64,000 bases of DNA, taken from contig DASZIG010000057.1 in the NCBI GenBank assembly GCA_035949375.1, positions 1 to 64,000 of the forward strand. Direction: 5' to 3'. Each line of letters starts with the position of its first letter. The first letter of the stretch is position 1. Shown here one piece after another: positions 16,847 to 24,208 of this stretch. Made by a program: the position numbers and the translations under genes. Below the pieces are notes generated by a model. That model was not told where the DNA came from, ran no database searches, and saw only the letters and a list, made by a program, of their open reading frames with translations. The DNA is from Gp13-AA77 sp035949375. Lineage in GTDB: Bacteria; Acidobacteriota; Terriglobia; UBA7540.

Positions 16847-17665
16847 CTACTGCGGCGGCGCGGCCGGCACCGCGGTTGAGCCCTTCGGCATGAACTGCCC
16901 GAGATCCATTTCGGTAGCGCCTTCGGGCGGCGTAAACACGAAGGCGTCATCCGGGAGTGGATCATCGAGCTTCAGCTTGTTGAACGTCATGGTGCTCTTG
17001 GTGTCGGTCGGCGCGTCTGCGCCCGGGACGGTTACCTTGGTGTCTGAGCTTACCCGCACCACAAGGAGGCGGCCTTTGTCGACCCACAGGGTCTCGCTGA
17101 CAGGTTCGACCTTGGCGGGCGTGCTGGCGGCCTTTGCCGCGCCTGCCGCCGGAGCCGGCTGGCGAACGATCTCGATCACGTAACAATCGGTGGCGATTCC
17201 GTCCAGTTGCAAGGTTTCACTGCGGACGATCTTCGCTTCCTTGACGTTCTCTGCGATGGTCGCGAAATCCGCAACCGCGCCGAGGCCGGGGAATGAACCG
17301 GAGGCGTCGCCCCCGAGCGCGGCTTGGTCGAATGGGAGCTTCGAATACTTGTGGAGCTGTGGCATGTAGAGCCAAGTCGTTTTGCCGTCGGAGATCATGG
17401 TGAAACTGGCGGGTCCGGCCGTGCTTTCCATGCGTACTTTGCCGGGAGTGGCGAAACTCATGACCACATGCATGGTCATGTTCTGTTGCATGTTCGGTCC
17501 CGTCATTACCGTCGTGACGTCGCCTTCGGCCTGCAGCGTCTTGACGGAGCGATAGTTCGCGCCAACCTTGCTCAAAACGTCCAATGCGTCCTGCTGACTG
17601 TCGGCGAAACCGAGGCTCGCCAGAAGCAGCACCAATCCCAACCAGTACGCTCGCCGTGGTTTCAT
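16847..17665 (-). CDS. Exported LolA-like lipoprotein-carrier fold protein
   Basis: This 272-residue protein has a signal peptide (KPRRAYWLGLVLLLASLGFA). The mature part begins QDALDVLSKVGANYRSVKTLQAEGDV and contains MVISDGKTTWLYMPQLHKYSKL-type strands, the pattern of LolA/DUF2092-like proteins that hold hydrophobic ligands. It ends with FNKLKLDDPLPDDAFVFTPPEGA, typical of the family end. The ATG at 17665 has AGGAGGG eight bases upstream; further-upstream in-frame starts lack this. It precedes ccmB on the same strand, but a link to heme is inference only. Confidence 0.78.
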   Translation of the reverse strand: MKPRRAYWLGLVLLLASLGFADSQQDALDVLSKVGANYRSVKTLQAEGDVTTVMTGPNMQQNMTMHVVMSFATPGKVRMESTAGPASFTMISDGKTTWLYMPQLHKYSKLPFDQAALGGDASGSFPGLGAVADFATIAENVKEAKIVRSETLQLDGIATDCYVIEIVRQPAPAAGAAKAASTPAKVEPVSETLWVDKGRLLVVRVSSDTKVTVPGADAPTDTKSTMTFNKLKLDDPLPDDAFVFTPPEGATEMDLGQFMPKGSTAVPAAPPQ

Positions 17666-17760
17666 AAGAGTGTCCCTCCTGAGGCTGTCAAAGATTGATT
17701 TGCTTCTGAGCCCGCCGTTTGGCATTGAGCGTCACACATTCTTGATTCAGCATTCGCAAC

Positions 17761-18114
17761 TCAACCTTGCGCCTTTTCCCCGCATTCCCCGCACGGGCAG
17801 AGCCCGCGCAGGTAGTCGAAGCTGTAAATCCCCGTCGCGTGCCCGTCGCTCCAGGTGATGCTCAAGGCATAGCGGCCCACCGCCTCGGCCTTCACCGGTT
17901 TCAGTGGATCCTCGTACATCGGCAGCGCGCCAGGCGCCGCCGCGGGCCGCGCCGTGGGACGCGACCCGGTGCCATGCGCGTCCGTGCAGGTAGCGCAGGG
18001 ACATTTCTCACGCAGGTAAGCGTAAGGATAAAGGCTGCGGTGCCCGTCGGACCACGAGACCACCACGGACTTGTTCTCGCCAGCAAGCGTAACCTTTTTA
18101 GGAGCAGGGACCAT
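17761..18114 (-). CDS. DUF971 (GBBH-like) protein
   Basis: This 117-residue protein is of the DUF971 family, related to the N-terminal zinc domain of gamma-butyrobetaine hydroxylase. It contains two copies of the SW-SDGH...Y-YLRE/RG-CPC element: WSDGHRSLYPYAYLREKCPCATC near the start and WSDGHATGIYSFDYLRGLCPCGEC near the end, giving two CPC-x2-C clusters likely to bind metal. It follows mrp on the same strand with a 57-nt repeat-filled spacer. DUF971 proteins often neighbour the Fe-S carrier Mrp, so an Fe-S related role is plausible. Confidence 0.85.
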   Translation of the reverse strand: MVPAPKKVTLAGENKSVVVSWSDGHRSLYPYAYLREKCPCATCTDAHGTGSRPTARPAAAPGALPMYEDPLKPVKAEAVGRYALSITWSDGHATGIYSFDYLRGLCPCGECGEKAQG

Positions 18115-18120
18115 GCGAAG

Positions 18121-18185
18121 AATTGACTCATTGATTCAATGAGTCATTGACTCAATGACTCAATCACTGGCTCACTCAATCACCA
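18121..18185. repeat. TGAGTCAAT word repeat overlapping the mrp stop codon
   Basis: The spacer between mrp and the DUF971 gene consists of variants of ATTGAGTCA and its partial complement TGACTCAAT. The run covers the last mrp codons and the TGA stop (18174-18172) and ends next to the DUF971 start. TGATTCAATGAGTCA can fold back on itself. Confidence 0.6.
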
Positions 18186-19305
18186 TCTCTTCGGCAACCT
18201 GTGCTTTTGCCAGTTCGGCCTCGAGTGCGGTGGCCACTTCGCGGAAGGCCTTGCCTTGCGGAGTGGCGCCGTCCAGGGCCACCGGTCTTCCGTTGTCGCT
18301 CTCGGTCCGGATGCGCAGGTCGAGCGGGATTTCGCCGAGGAAAGCGAATCCCAAACGCTCGGCCGCCGCCCGCGCGCCGCCGTGCCCGAAGATATCCTCG
18401 CGATGCCCGCACTCGCTGCAAACGTGGTAGCTCATGTTCTCCACCACGCCGAGGATGGGAACGTTGAGCTTTTGAAACATGGCGATGGCCTTCGAAGCCA
18501 CGGTCAGGGCCAGGTCCTGCGGCGTGGAGACGATCACGGCGCCCGTCAAGGCCGCCGTCTGGCAAAGGCTCAGTTGGATGTCGCCGGTGCCCGGCGGCAT
18601 ATCCACCACGAGGTAGTCGAGGTTGCCCCAGCGCACGTCGCCCAGGAACTGCTGAACGGTCTTGTGCAGCATGGGCCCGCGCCAGATCACGGCTTCGTCC
18701 TTGGGCAGGAAGTAGCCCATGGAGATGATCTTCACGCCATGTTCGACGGGCGGCTCGAGCTTGCCTTCCACGACCGAGGGCTCGTGGTGCGCCCCGAGCA
18801 GAATCGGGACGCTCGGGCCGTAGACGTCGGTATCCATCAAGCCCACGCTGCGTCCGGCGCAGGCCAGGGCCACGGCGAGATTGGCGGCCACGGTCGATTT
18901 GCCCACGCCGCCCTTGCCGCTCGCGACCGCGATGGTGGCCTTGACGCCCGGCGCGAGCTTCGGGGGTGCGCCGGCGGCGTCGGCGGCCGCGCTCCCATGC
19001 CGGGCTCCGGGTGCGCTGGCGGGGCCGGAAGCGCCGGCAGTTTCGGCCGGCGGGCGCGCCACGTGGATTTCCACTGTGCCGCCCTCCAGGGCCTCGACGG
19101 CCTCGTGCACGGCGCGCAGCAATTGCTGTCCGGCAGGCGTCGTGACGCTGATCGGGGGCGGCATTTCGAGGGCCACGGACACGCGCCCGTCGCCGATTTC
19201 CACGCCCTTGACGCAGCCGAGCGCGACGATGTCGCGGCCGCTCGCGGCGTCCTTGACGGCGGTTAGAGCCTTCATCACCTCTTGCGGATGGATGCGTTTG
19301 ATCAT
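18172..19305 (-). CDS. mrp: Mrp/ApbC Fe-S cluster carrier ATPase
   Basis: This 377-residue protein has an N-terminal MIP18/DUF59 domain (residues about 1-85: VMKALTAVKDAASGRDIVALG), an Ala/Pro-rich linker, then a MinD-like P-loop domain with the deviant Walker A ASGKGGVGKSTVAANLAV. The LMDTDVYGPSVPILLG and VVDMPPGTGD segments are family hallmarks, and VCSECGH supplies the C-x2-C that binds a bridging Fe-S cluster. Mrp transfers Fe-S clusters to target proteins. I chose the ATG at 19305 because the DUF59 domain starts there; sequence upstream in frame is encoded by a tandem repeat. Confidence 0.95.
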   Translation of the reverse strand: MIKRIHPQEVMKALTAVKDAASGRDIVALGCVKGVEIGDGRVSVALEMPPPISVTTPAGQQLLRAVHEAVEALEGGTVEIHVARPPAETAGASGPASAPGARHGSAAADAAGAPPKLAPGVKATIAVASGKGGVGKSTVAANLAVALACAGRSVGLMDTDVYGPSVPILLGAHHEPSVVEGKLEPPVEHGVKIISMGYFLPKDEAVIWRGPMLHKTVQQFLGDVRWGNLDYLVVDMPPGTGDIQLSLCQTAALTGAVIVSTPQDLALTVASKAIAMFQKLNVPILGVVENMSYHVCSECGHREDIFGHGGARAAAERLGFAFLGEIPLDLRIRTESDNGRPVALDGATPQGKAFREVATALEAELAKAQVAEEMVIE

Positions 19306-19367
19306 CGGTGTCTTTGGGTAATGCGCCGTGAATCGGCAGGCTTCATTCTGCGGTCCCCGGGGGTCTT

Positions 19368-19427
19368 TGTCAAACCTGCGAGTGTCAAATCTGCGAATGT
19401 CGACCCTGCGGCTGTCAAAGCTGCCGG
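19368..19427. repeat. Four 15-nt tandem repeats upstream of mrp
   Basis: Units TGTCAAACCTGCGAG, TGTCAAATCTGCGAA, TGTCGACCCTGCGGC and TGTCAAAGCTGCCGG follow each other without gaps. They end 63 nt upstream of the mrp ATG and may lie in its promoter or leader. Confidence 0.75.
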
Positions 19428-20357
19428 CCTCCCACGTAGCCTCATCGCTGACCAGGTCCCCGAAAAGCGGATGAGGACGCGCCCGCGGCTCGCCGATCAG
19501 TTTGCAGCCGCGGAACGCCTTCGACAAACGGCTCAGCCGCGCCATGCGCCGCGCTCGACGCGCGGATCCGGCGTCCGCAGGCCTGTCTTAGCGGTAGCGC
19601 AATTGGTGGGTTCCGGGGTGGCTTTGAGTCTGCTCTTGAACCGCGCTCATTTTTGCAAGCCGTTTCATCTCCGTCACATTCCGGCTTCGCTCGTAGGTCT
19701 CGGGGTCGGTCGTGCGGACGCAAACCCGGGCGTGCAAACGCGGCCTCCACCGCACCCAGGGCGCGATTCCACTAAGTGCTGCCCGCCTCGCTTCGTTCCG
19801 GGGGCTCCGGCCGGCGGCGGTCTCCCGCATCAACATGGCGGCGGGGCGGCGGGGCCGCGTCCCCAGCTCAGAAACACTGAAATGGTCACCCACCAGCCCG
19901 GCACCGCGAGCCCCGGCCGGTGGTACGTCAGGCTGGAGAAGCGCGGCAGGGCTTTGACCCCGAGCGCCAGGTTCATCCAGTCGGCCGGAGTGCAAAGGCG
20001 ATGCCTTCACGCTCGCCCGAGGGAAGGCAGCAGGGCGCGATGGCGGTGCGCCGGCAGGGCAAAAGCCGCTCGGCGTGGAACTCGCTCCGCCACGGGTGGA
20101 CTTCCAAGCGTTGCGGCGATTGGCGGCGATCCGCCCTGCAGAAACCGATACCGCGAGCCTAATCGAGGGCTAGCGGAGGTGTCAAGAGTATTCAGCGTTG
20201 CGTTGTAGGCTATATGCGCAGGAAGCGCGGGAAAATTGGGACGGGGTGAAGTGGGTCCGGCGAGCCGCGCCCCTACGCCTGCTCAGCACAAAAAAGGACA
20301 CCAGGTTGACGAGCATTTCACACCTCCCTGACAACCCGGTCCTTCACGATGCTTAAC
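19428..20357. other. Gene-poor region, no recognised gene
   Basis: Several open frames cross this stretch on both strands, but none shows a recognisable domain, a good ribosome site or a natural amino-acid composition. One partial copy of the GTAGGGGCGCGGCT dispersed word lies near 20250. It may be decayed DNA. Confidence 0.4.
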
Positions 20358-20391
20358 CTCAGTATGGAGGGCGGAGAACGCCCTAACTGAG
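20358..20391 (+). promoter_or_regulatory. Leader hairpin before a 29-aa ORF
   Basis: CTCAGT (20358-20363) pairs with ACTGAG (20386-20391) and, inside, AGGGCG (20368-20373) pairs with CGCCCT (20379-20384) around a GAGAA loop. The structure ends 20 nt before the ATG of the small membrane peptide and just before its GGAG site. Confidence 0.45.
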
Positions 20392-20411
20392 AATCATCAC
20401 GGAGATAAGAA

Positions 20412-20501
20412 ATGCTTAAATCCATTGGTAACGCACTATCGATCATCGCCGCCGCCATGTGCCTGCTCGGCCTGCTGGTGGCGCTCGCCGGAATCGCGTA
20501 G
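20412..20501 (+). CDS. Possible 29-aa single-helix membrane peptide
   Basis: A 30-codon frame begins with ATG preceded by GGAG at 7-8 nt spacing and ends with TAG. The peptide has a short polar start (MLKSIGN) and then an unbroken hydrophobic stretch rich in Ala, Leu and Ile to its end, as expected for a single transmembrane helix. A 12-bp two-part hairpin lies just upstream. Function is unknown; such peptides can be toxins, holin-like or small regulators, but nothing here decides. It could be chance. Confidence 0.4.
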   Translation: MLKSIGNALSIIAAAMCLLGLLVALAGIA

Positions 20502-20941
20502 CCTGTAACAAAACTCCCACCGGCGCGGTCGTCGTAACAGTGGGCGACCAGGCGGGATTTGTTTCCCAGGTACCGTTTCGGGGCCAGTTCGGAGAGGGTG
20601 ACGACCCAGGACTTTGGTCGCGCGGGTAAATATCCTACCCCTCAGCGGGGCGATCATCGCCGATGGGTGTGGGAAAAGCTGTTTTGTAACGCGTGCCATA
20701 AGATCGGGTATGTCGTGTTGGCTTCTGAGACGCCACGCATTTGTCGAAAAGCGCTCAAACGCGCTGCTGGGCGATGGTGAAGGAGTGTATGTTCTCCAGG
20801 TCGGGGCGCGGGAAAGGGCCAGAGACTCGCTCTCGCCCCGACTTCCTGAGGTCAGCTTGGTCCTCACTTGCCCGGGGCCCCGACCCGGACTTTCTGCGCG
20901 ATTTCCCGCCCCCCTCAGCCGAGGGGCTCGGGAATTTGTGA

Positions 20942-21681
20942 CTGGGCGCGCCGGGCGGCATCGAGGAGCCGCTCACCAAGCCGGGTATCGCGCTGGGCAC
21001 GGAAGGCTACATGTCGCCGGAGCAGGCACGAGGAGACGCAGTGGACGCCCGCACCGACCTTTTTAGTCTCGGCGCGGTACTCTACGAGACGGCGACGGGC
21101 CGGCAGGCGTTCCCCGGAGACACAATCGCCCTCGCCTTTGACGCATTACTCAACCGGGACCCCATTCTTCCCTCGCGTTCTAATCCGCAGTTAACGACGG
21201 GATTCGACCGCGTCATCAGTATGACCGCGCTTTGGAGCGGTGTCGCAAGACGCTTGAGCTCGATCCCACGTTCAGTACTGCTCAGGCGCATCTCGCCTGC
21301 CTCCTTGCCCGCACTGGCCGCTACGGCGACGCCATTACTGAGGCGCAGAAGTGTTGCTCGCTTCCCGGTGCTGATTTGCGGAACAAGTGCACACTCGGAC
21401 TGGTCTACGCCAATGCGGGCAGAGCTGAGGAAGCCCGGAAAATCGCGGGAGAGCTCGAAAGCCAACGGGAACCTGGTGCCGTTGTGGCACTTGACTGTAT
21501 CTATGCCGCCTTGGGAGATCGTGATCATGCTTTCTGGTGGCTGGAAGAGGCTTATAAGGAGAGTGTCAGCAACCTTGTGTTCATCAGCGACGCGCCCGCA
21601 TTCGACAACCTTCACGGCGACCCTCGCTTCGATGATTTACTTCGTCGCATCGGGCTCCGTCCTACAGCCGTAACCCTATAG
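20942..21681 (+). pseudogene. Remnant of a Ser/Thr protein kinase with TPR tail
   Basis: Two pieces of one gene type lie in different frames. From about 20954 to 21220 the translation gives kinase subdomains VIII-XI: GTEGYMSPEQARGDAVDARTD followed by FSLGAVLYETATGRQAFPG. Then the frame shifts, and 21232-21681 encodes a TPR-like C-terminus (LELDPTFSTAQAHLACLLA and LHGDPRFDDLLRRIGL), the usual end of acidobacterial PknB-TPR proteins. The N-terminal kinase lobe with the P-loop and catalytic HRD motif is absent, and most of the middle is deleted. It is a decayed gene, not functional as a kinase; the 149-residue TPR piece might still be translated. Confidence 0.75.
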
Positions 21682-21753
21682 GGATCGCGGAAACGCTTCG
21701 GCGTCTCTTGGAATCCGCGGCTCTTCGTGGAGAGGGCGCGGCAAGCAGCGCCC

Positions 21754-23688
21754 CTACTCCCTCTTCGCGCCCGGTTTCAGTTCCTGGTCCTTGTACTGAA
21801 GCTGGTACAGCTTGAAGTACAGCCCGCGGCGGTCGAGCAGCTCCTGGTGGGTGCCGATCTCGCGCACGCGGCCCTTGTGCATCACCACGATCCTGGAAGC
21901 GCTCTGAATGGTGGAGAGCCGGTGCGCGATCACGAGCGCGGTGCGATTCTCGAGCATCCGGCCGAGCGCCTCGCGGATCAGGTATTCGGTCTTCGGATCG
22001 ATGCTGGAGGTGGCCTCGTCCAGGATCAGGATGCGGGGCTGATGCGCGAGAGCGCGCGCGAAGCACAGGAGCTGCTTCTGGCCGACCGAAAGCGTTACGC
22101 CGCGCTCCTTGACGGGCTCATCGAAGACGCCGGGCAGGTTCTCGATAAAGCCGAGAGCGTTCACCTGGCGGGCGGCCTCGCGTACTTCCTCGTCACTGAT
22201 CGGCTTCGCACCCGGCGGGGTGTCCAGGCGGATGTTCGAGGCGATGGTCCCCGAAAACAGGAATGAGTCCTGCAATACCAGTCCGAAGTTGCGCCGCAGA
22301 TCGGCAAGGCGAAGCTCGCGGATGTCGACGCCGTCGAGCCGGATCGCGCCTTCCTGCACCTCGTAGTAGCGCAGCAACAGGCTGGTGAGCGTTGTTTTGC
22401 CGGCGCCCGTATGGCCGACCACGGCCACGGTCTCGCCCGGCTCAACGGTGAAGCTCACGTCCTCCACCACGCGGTGCGTGCCGTCGTAGGCAAAGCCGAT
22501 GCTGCGGAATTCGATGCGCGCGCCCGTGGAGGCGGCGCGGCCATTGCCGCCGGCGTGAGCGTCATCGGAGGCGGCTGCCGGCACGGCGGCGGACTCGGGG
22601 CGGGGCAGCGCCAGGGGCTCGGCGGGATCGTTGATGGTCACGGGCGCATCGAGCAGCTTGAAGATGCGCTCGGCGCTGGCCATCGCCGCTTGCAGGATGT
22701 TGTACTTGTCGCTCAGGTCCTGGATGGGCCGGAAGAAGCGCTGCGAATACTGAATGAAGGCGATGGCCGTGCCCACAGTGAGGGCGCCGTGCAGGCTCAT
22801 TCGCCCGCCGCAGTACAGGATAATGGCTACGGCCATGACGCCGAGAAACTCCACGGCGGGAAAGAAGAGGCCATAAGCCAGGATGGAGTCCTTGTAGGCC
22901 TCCATGTGAACCCGGTTGATCGATTCGAACTCGCGATAACTGCGCTCTTCGCGGTTGAACAGTTGCAGCACGGCCATGCCGCTCAAGTGTTCCTGAAGAT
23001 AGGCGTTGATGCGCGCGATGGCCACGCGAATGCGCCGGTAGCTCTCGCGCACCGCCCGGCGAAACCACATGGTAACCACCACGATAACCGGCAGGACCGA
23101 GAAAGTCAGCAGCGCCAGTTGCCAGTTCACCTTGAGCATGATGGCCACGATGCTGAGCAGGGTGAAGATGTCGCCGAAGATGGCCACCACGCCCGAGGCA
23201 AACAGGTCATTCATCACGTCCACGTCCGTGGTGACGCGTGTGACCAGCCGCCCCACCGGGTTGCGGTCATAAAAGCTGAGCTCCAGACGTTGCAGGTGGG
23301 CGAAAATCTCCTTGCGCAGGTCGTACATGACTTTCTGGCCGACGAACTGCATGGCGAAGTCCTGCCCGAACTCGAGCAGGAACGTCAGGATCACGCTCGG
23401 TAGAAAGAGTGCGAGGGCGATCTGAAGGATGCCGACGGCCGGAACCGGGCTGAGGAAATGGGCCAGAAATGCGGGAAGATGGGCTTGGTGCGTGGGATCA
23501 AGATAACGGTCCACTTCCACCTTCAGGAGGTAGGGCGGCACGGCCTGCAACAGCCCGTAGAAGAAGATGGCGACGAGCGCCAGCACCACCACGCGCCGGT
23601 AAGGGCGCAGATAAGCGAGCAGGCGGCGCATCAGGCGCGAGTCATACGCCTTGCCGAGGACTTCTTCTTCGTGCAGATTCTCCGCCAT
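21754..23688 (-). CDS. ABC exporter half-transporter (MsbA/MDR type)
   Basis: This 644-residue protein fuses six transmembrane helices (residues about 35-340) to an ATPase domain. Walker A is VGHTGAGKTTLTSLLLR, the signature LSVGQKQLLCFARAL (LSVGQ, a variant of LSGGQ) and Walker B ILILDEATSSIDPKTE. The N-terminal EEEVLGKAYDSRLMRRLLAYLRPYRR matches one member of heterodimeric exporters. An Ala/Gly-rich linker near 365-390 joins the domains. The second half-transporter gene lies upstream at 24209-25954 on the same strand, so the two probably form a heterodimer exporting lipids or drugs. The start ATG follows a weak GGGTAAAAACAG leader. Confidence 0.92.
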   Translation of the reverse strand: MAENLHEEEVLGKAYDSRLMRRLLAYLRPYRRVVVLALVAIFFYGLLQAVPPYLLKVEVDRYLDPTHQAHLPAFLAHFLSPVPAVGILQIALALFLPSVILTFLLEFGQDFAMQFVGQKVMYDLRKEIFAHLQRLELSFYDRNPVGRLVTRVTTDVDVMNDLFASGVVAIFGDIFTLLSIVAIMLKVNWQLALLTFSVLPVIVVVTMWFRRAVRESYRRIRVAIARINAYLQEHLSGMAVLQLFNREERSYREFESINRVHMEAYKDSILAYGLFFPAVEFLGVMAVAIILYCGGRMSLHGALTVGTAIAFIQYSQRFFRPIQDLSDKYNILQAAMASAERIFKLLDAPVTINDPAEPLALPRPESAAVPAAASDDAHAGGNGRAASTGARIEFRSIGFAYDGTHRVVEDVSFTVEPGETVAVVGHTGAGKTTLTSLLLRYYEVQEGAIRLDGVDIRELRLADLRRNFGLVLQDSFLFSGTIASNIRLDTPPGAKPISDEEVREAARQVNALGFIENLPGVFDEPVKERGVTLSVGQKQLLCFARALAHQPRILILDEATSSIDPKTEYLIREALGRMLENRTALVIAHRLSTIQSASRIVVMHKGRVREIGTHQELLDRRGLYFKLYQLQYKDQELKPGAKRE

Positions 23689-23728
23689 CTGTTTTTACCC
23701 GACCGTCCCGAGCGCTTCATTCGGAATG

Positions 23729-24162
23729 TTCGTAGATCGTGGATCGTAGATCGTTGGCTTTAATCCGAAAGCAGCGATCGTGCTCGAATCTTCGGCCACC
23801 TGTTCTCGTCGCGGTCCCGCTGCACGATTTCCCCGATGGAGCGAAGATAGGCGTTGAGCCAATGCCGCGTCTCGTTCGACGAACCTCGCGCCATGCGAAC
23901 GAAGCGCCGGTTCTCAACGAAACTCCTCCGCCCCATCCCCTCCGCGATATTCGCTCCAATGCTGTCGGTCGCTCGTACCACTTGCTTGCCGACGGTGTCC
24001 TTCGCAAAAAAGTCCCACGTGACAACCGCGGACCATATCTGGTCGGCCAGCTTTTCAGCGAGCTGGTATACCCTGAGTCGCTCAAAACTCGACCGCTCAA
24101 TTTGCATGTCGGCCCCCAGCGCGAAAGCTGCTGTGCCGGGACAACGATCCACGATCTACGAA
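23729..24162. mobile_element. 434-bp unit bounded by perfect 19-bp inverted repeats
   Basis: TTCGTAGATCGTGGATCGT at 23729-23747 recurs as its exact reverse complement at 24144-24162. Extra partial copies of the GTAGATCGT word extend outward on both sides. The unit contains only the four-helix-bundle gene and sits between two ABC exporter genes that would otherwise be adjacent. No transposase is present, so any movement would need help in trans. Alternatively this is local word-repeat growth around the gene. Confidence 0.5.
23760..24107 (-). CDS. Four-helix-bundle (S23/IVP-family) protein
   Basis: This 115-residue protein belongs to the S23 family first found in 23S rRNA intervening sequences and related to Avd of diversity-generating retroelements. 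Hallmarks are FERLRVYQLAEKLADQIW at the start, DSIGANIAEGMGR and the FVRMARGSSNETRHWL segment. The ATG at 24107 matches the family start. Function of the free-standing copies is unknown; they are basic and may bind nucleic acid. No rRNA gene or reverse transcriptase is nearby. The gene is enclosed by 19-bp inverted repeats, which suggests it was inserted as a unit between the two exporter genes. Confidence 0.85.
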   Translation of the reverse strand: MQIERSSFERLRVYQLAEKLADQIWSAVVTWDFFAKDTVGKQVVRATDSIGANIAEGMGRRSFVENRRFVRMARGSSNETRHWLNAYLRSIGEIVQRDRDENRWPKIRARSLLSD

Positions 24163-24208
24163 CAACGATCTACGCACCAGTAGCAAGAAGCCACTGACCA
24201 CGGACCCC

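Noticed and set aside
19282..20208. Long plus-strand frame near mrp
   Set aside because: It begins antisense inside mrp, has Arg-rich out-of-frame composition and no recognisable domain.
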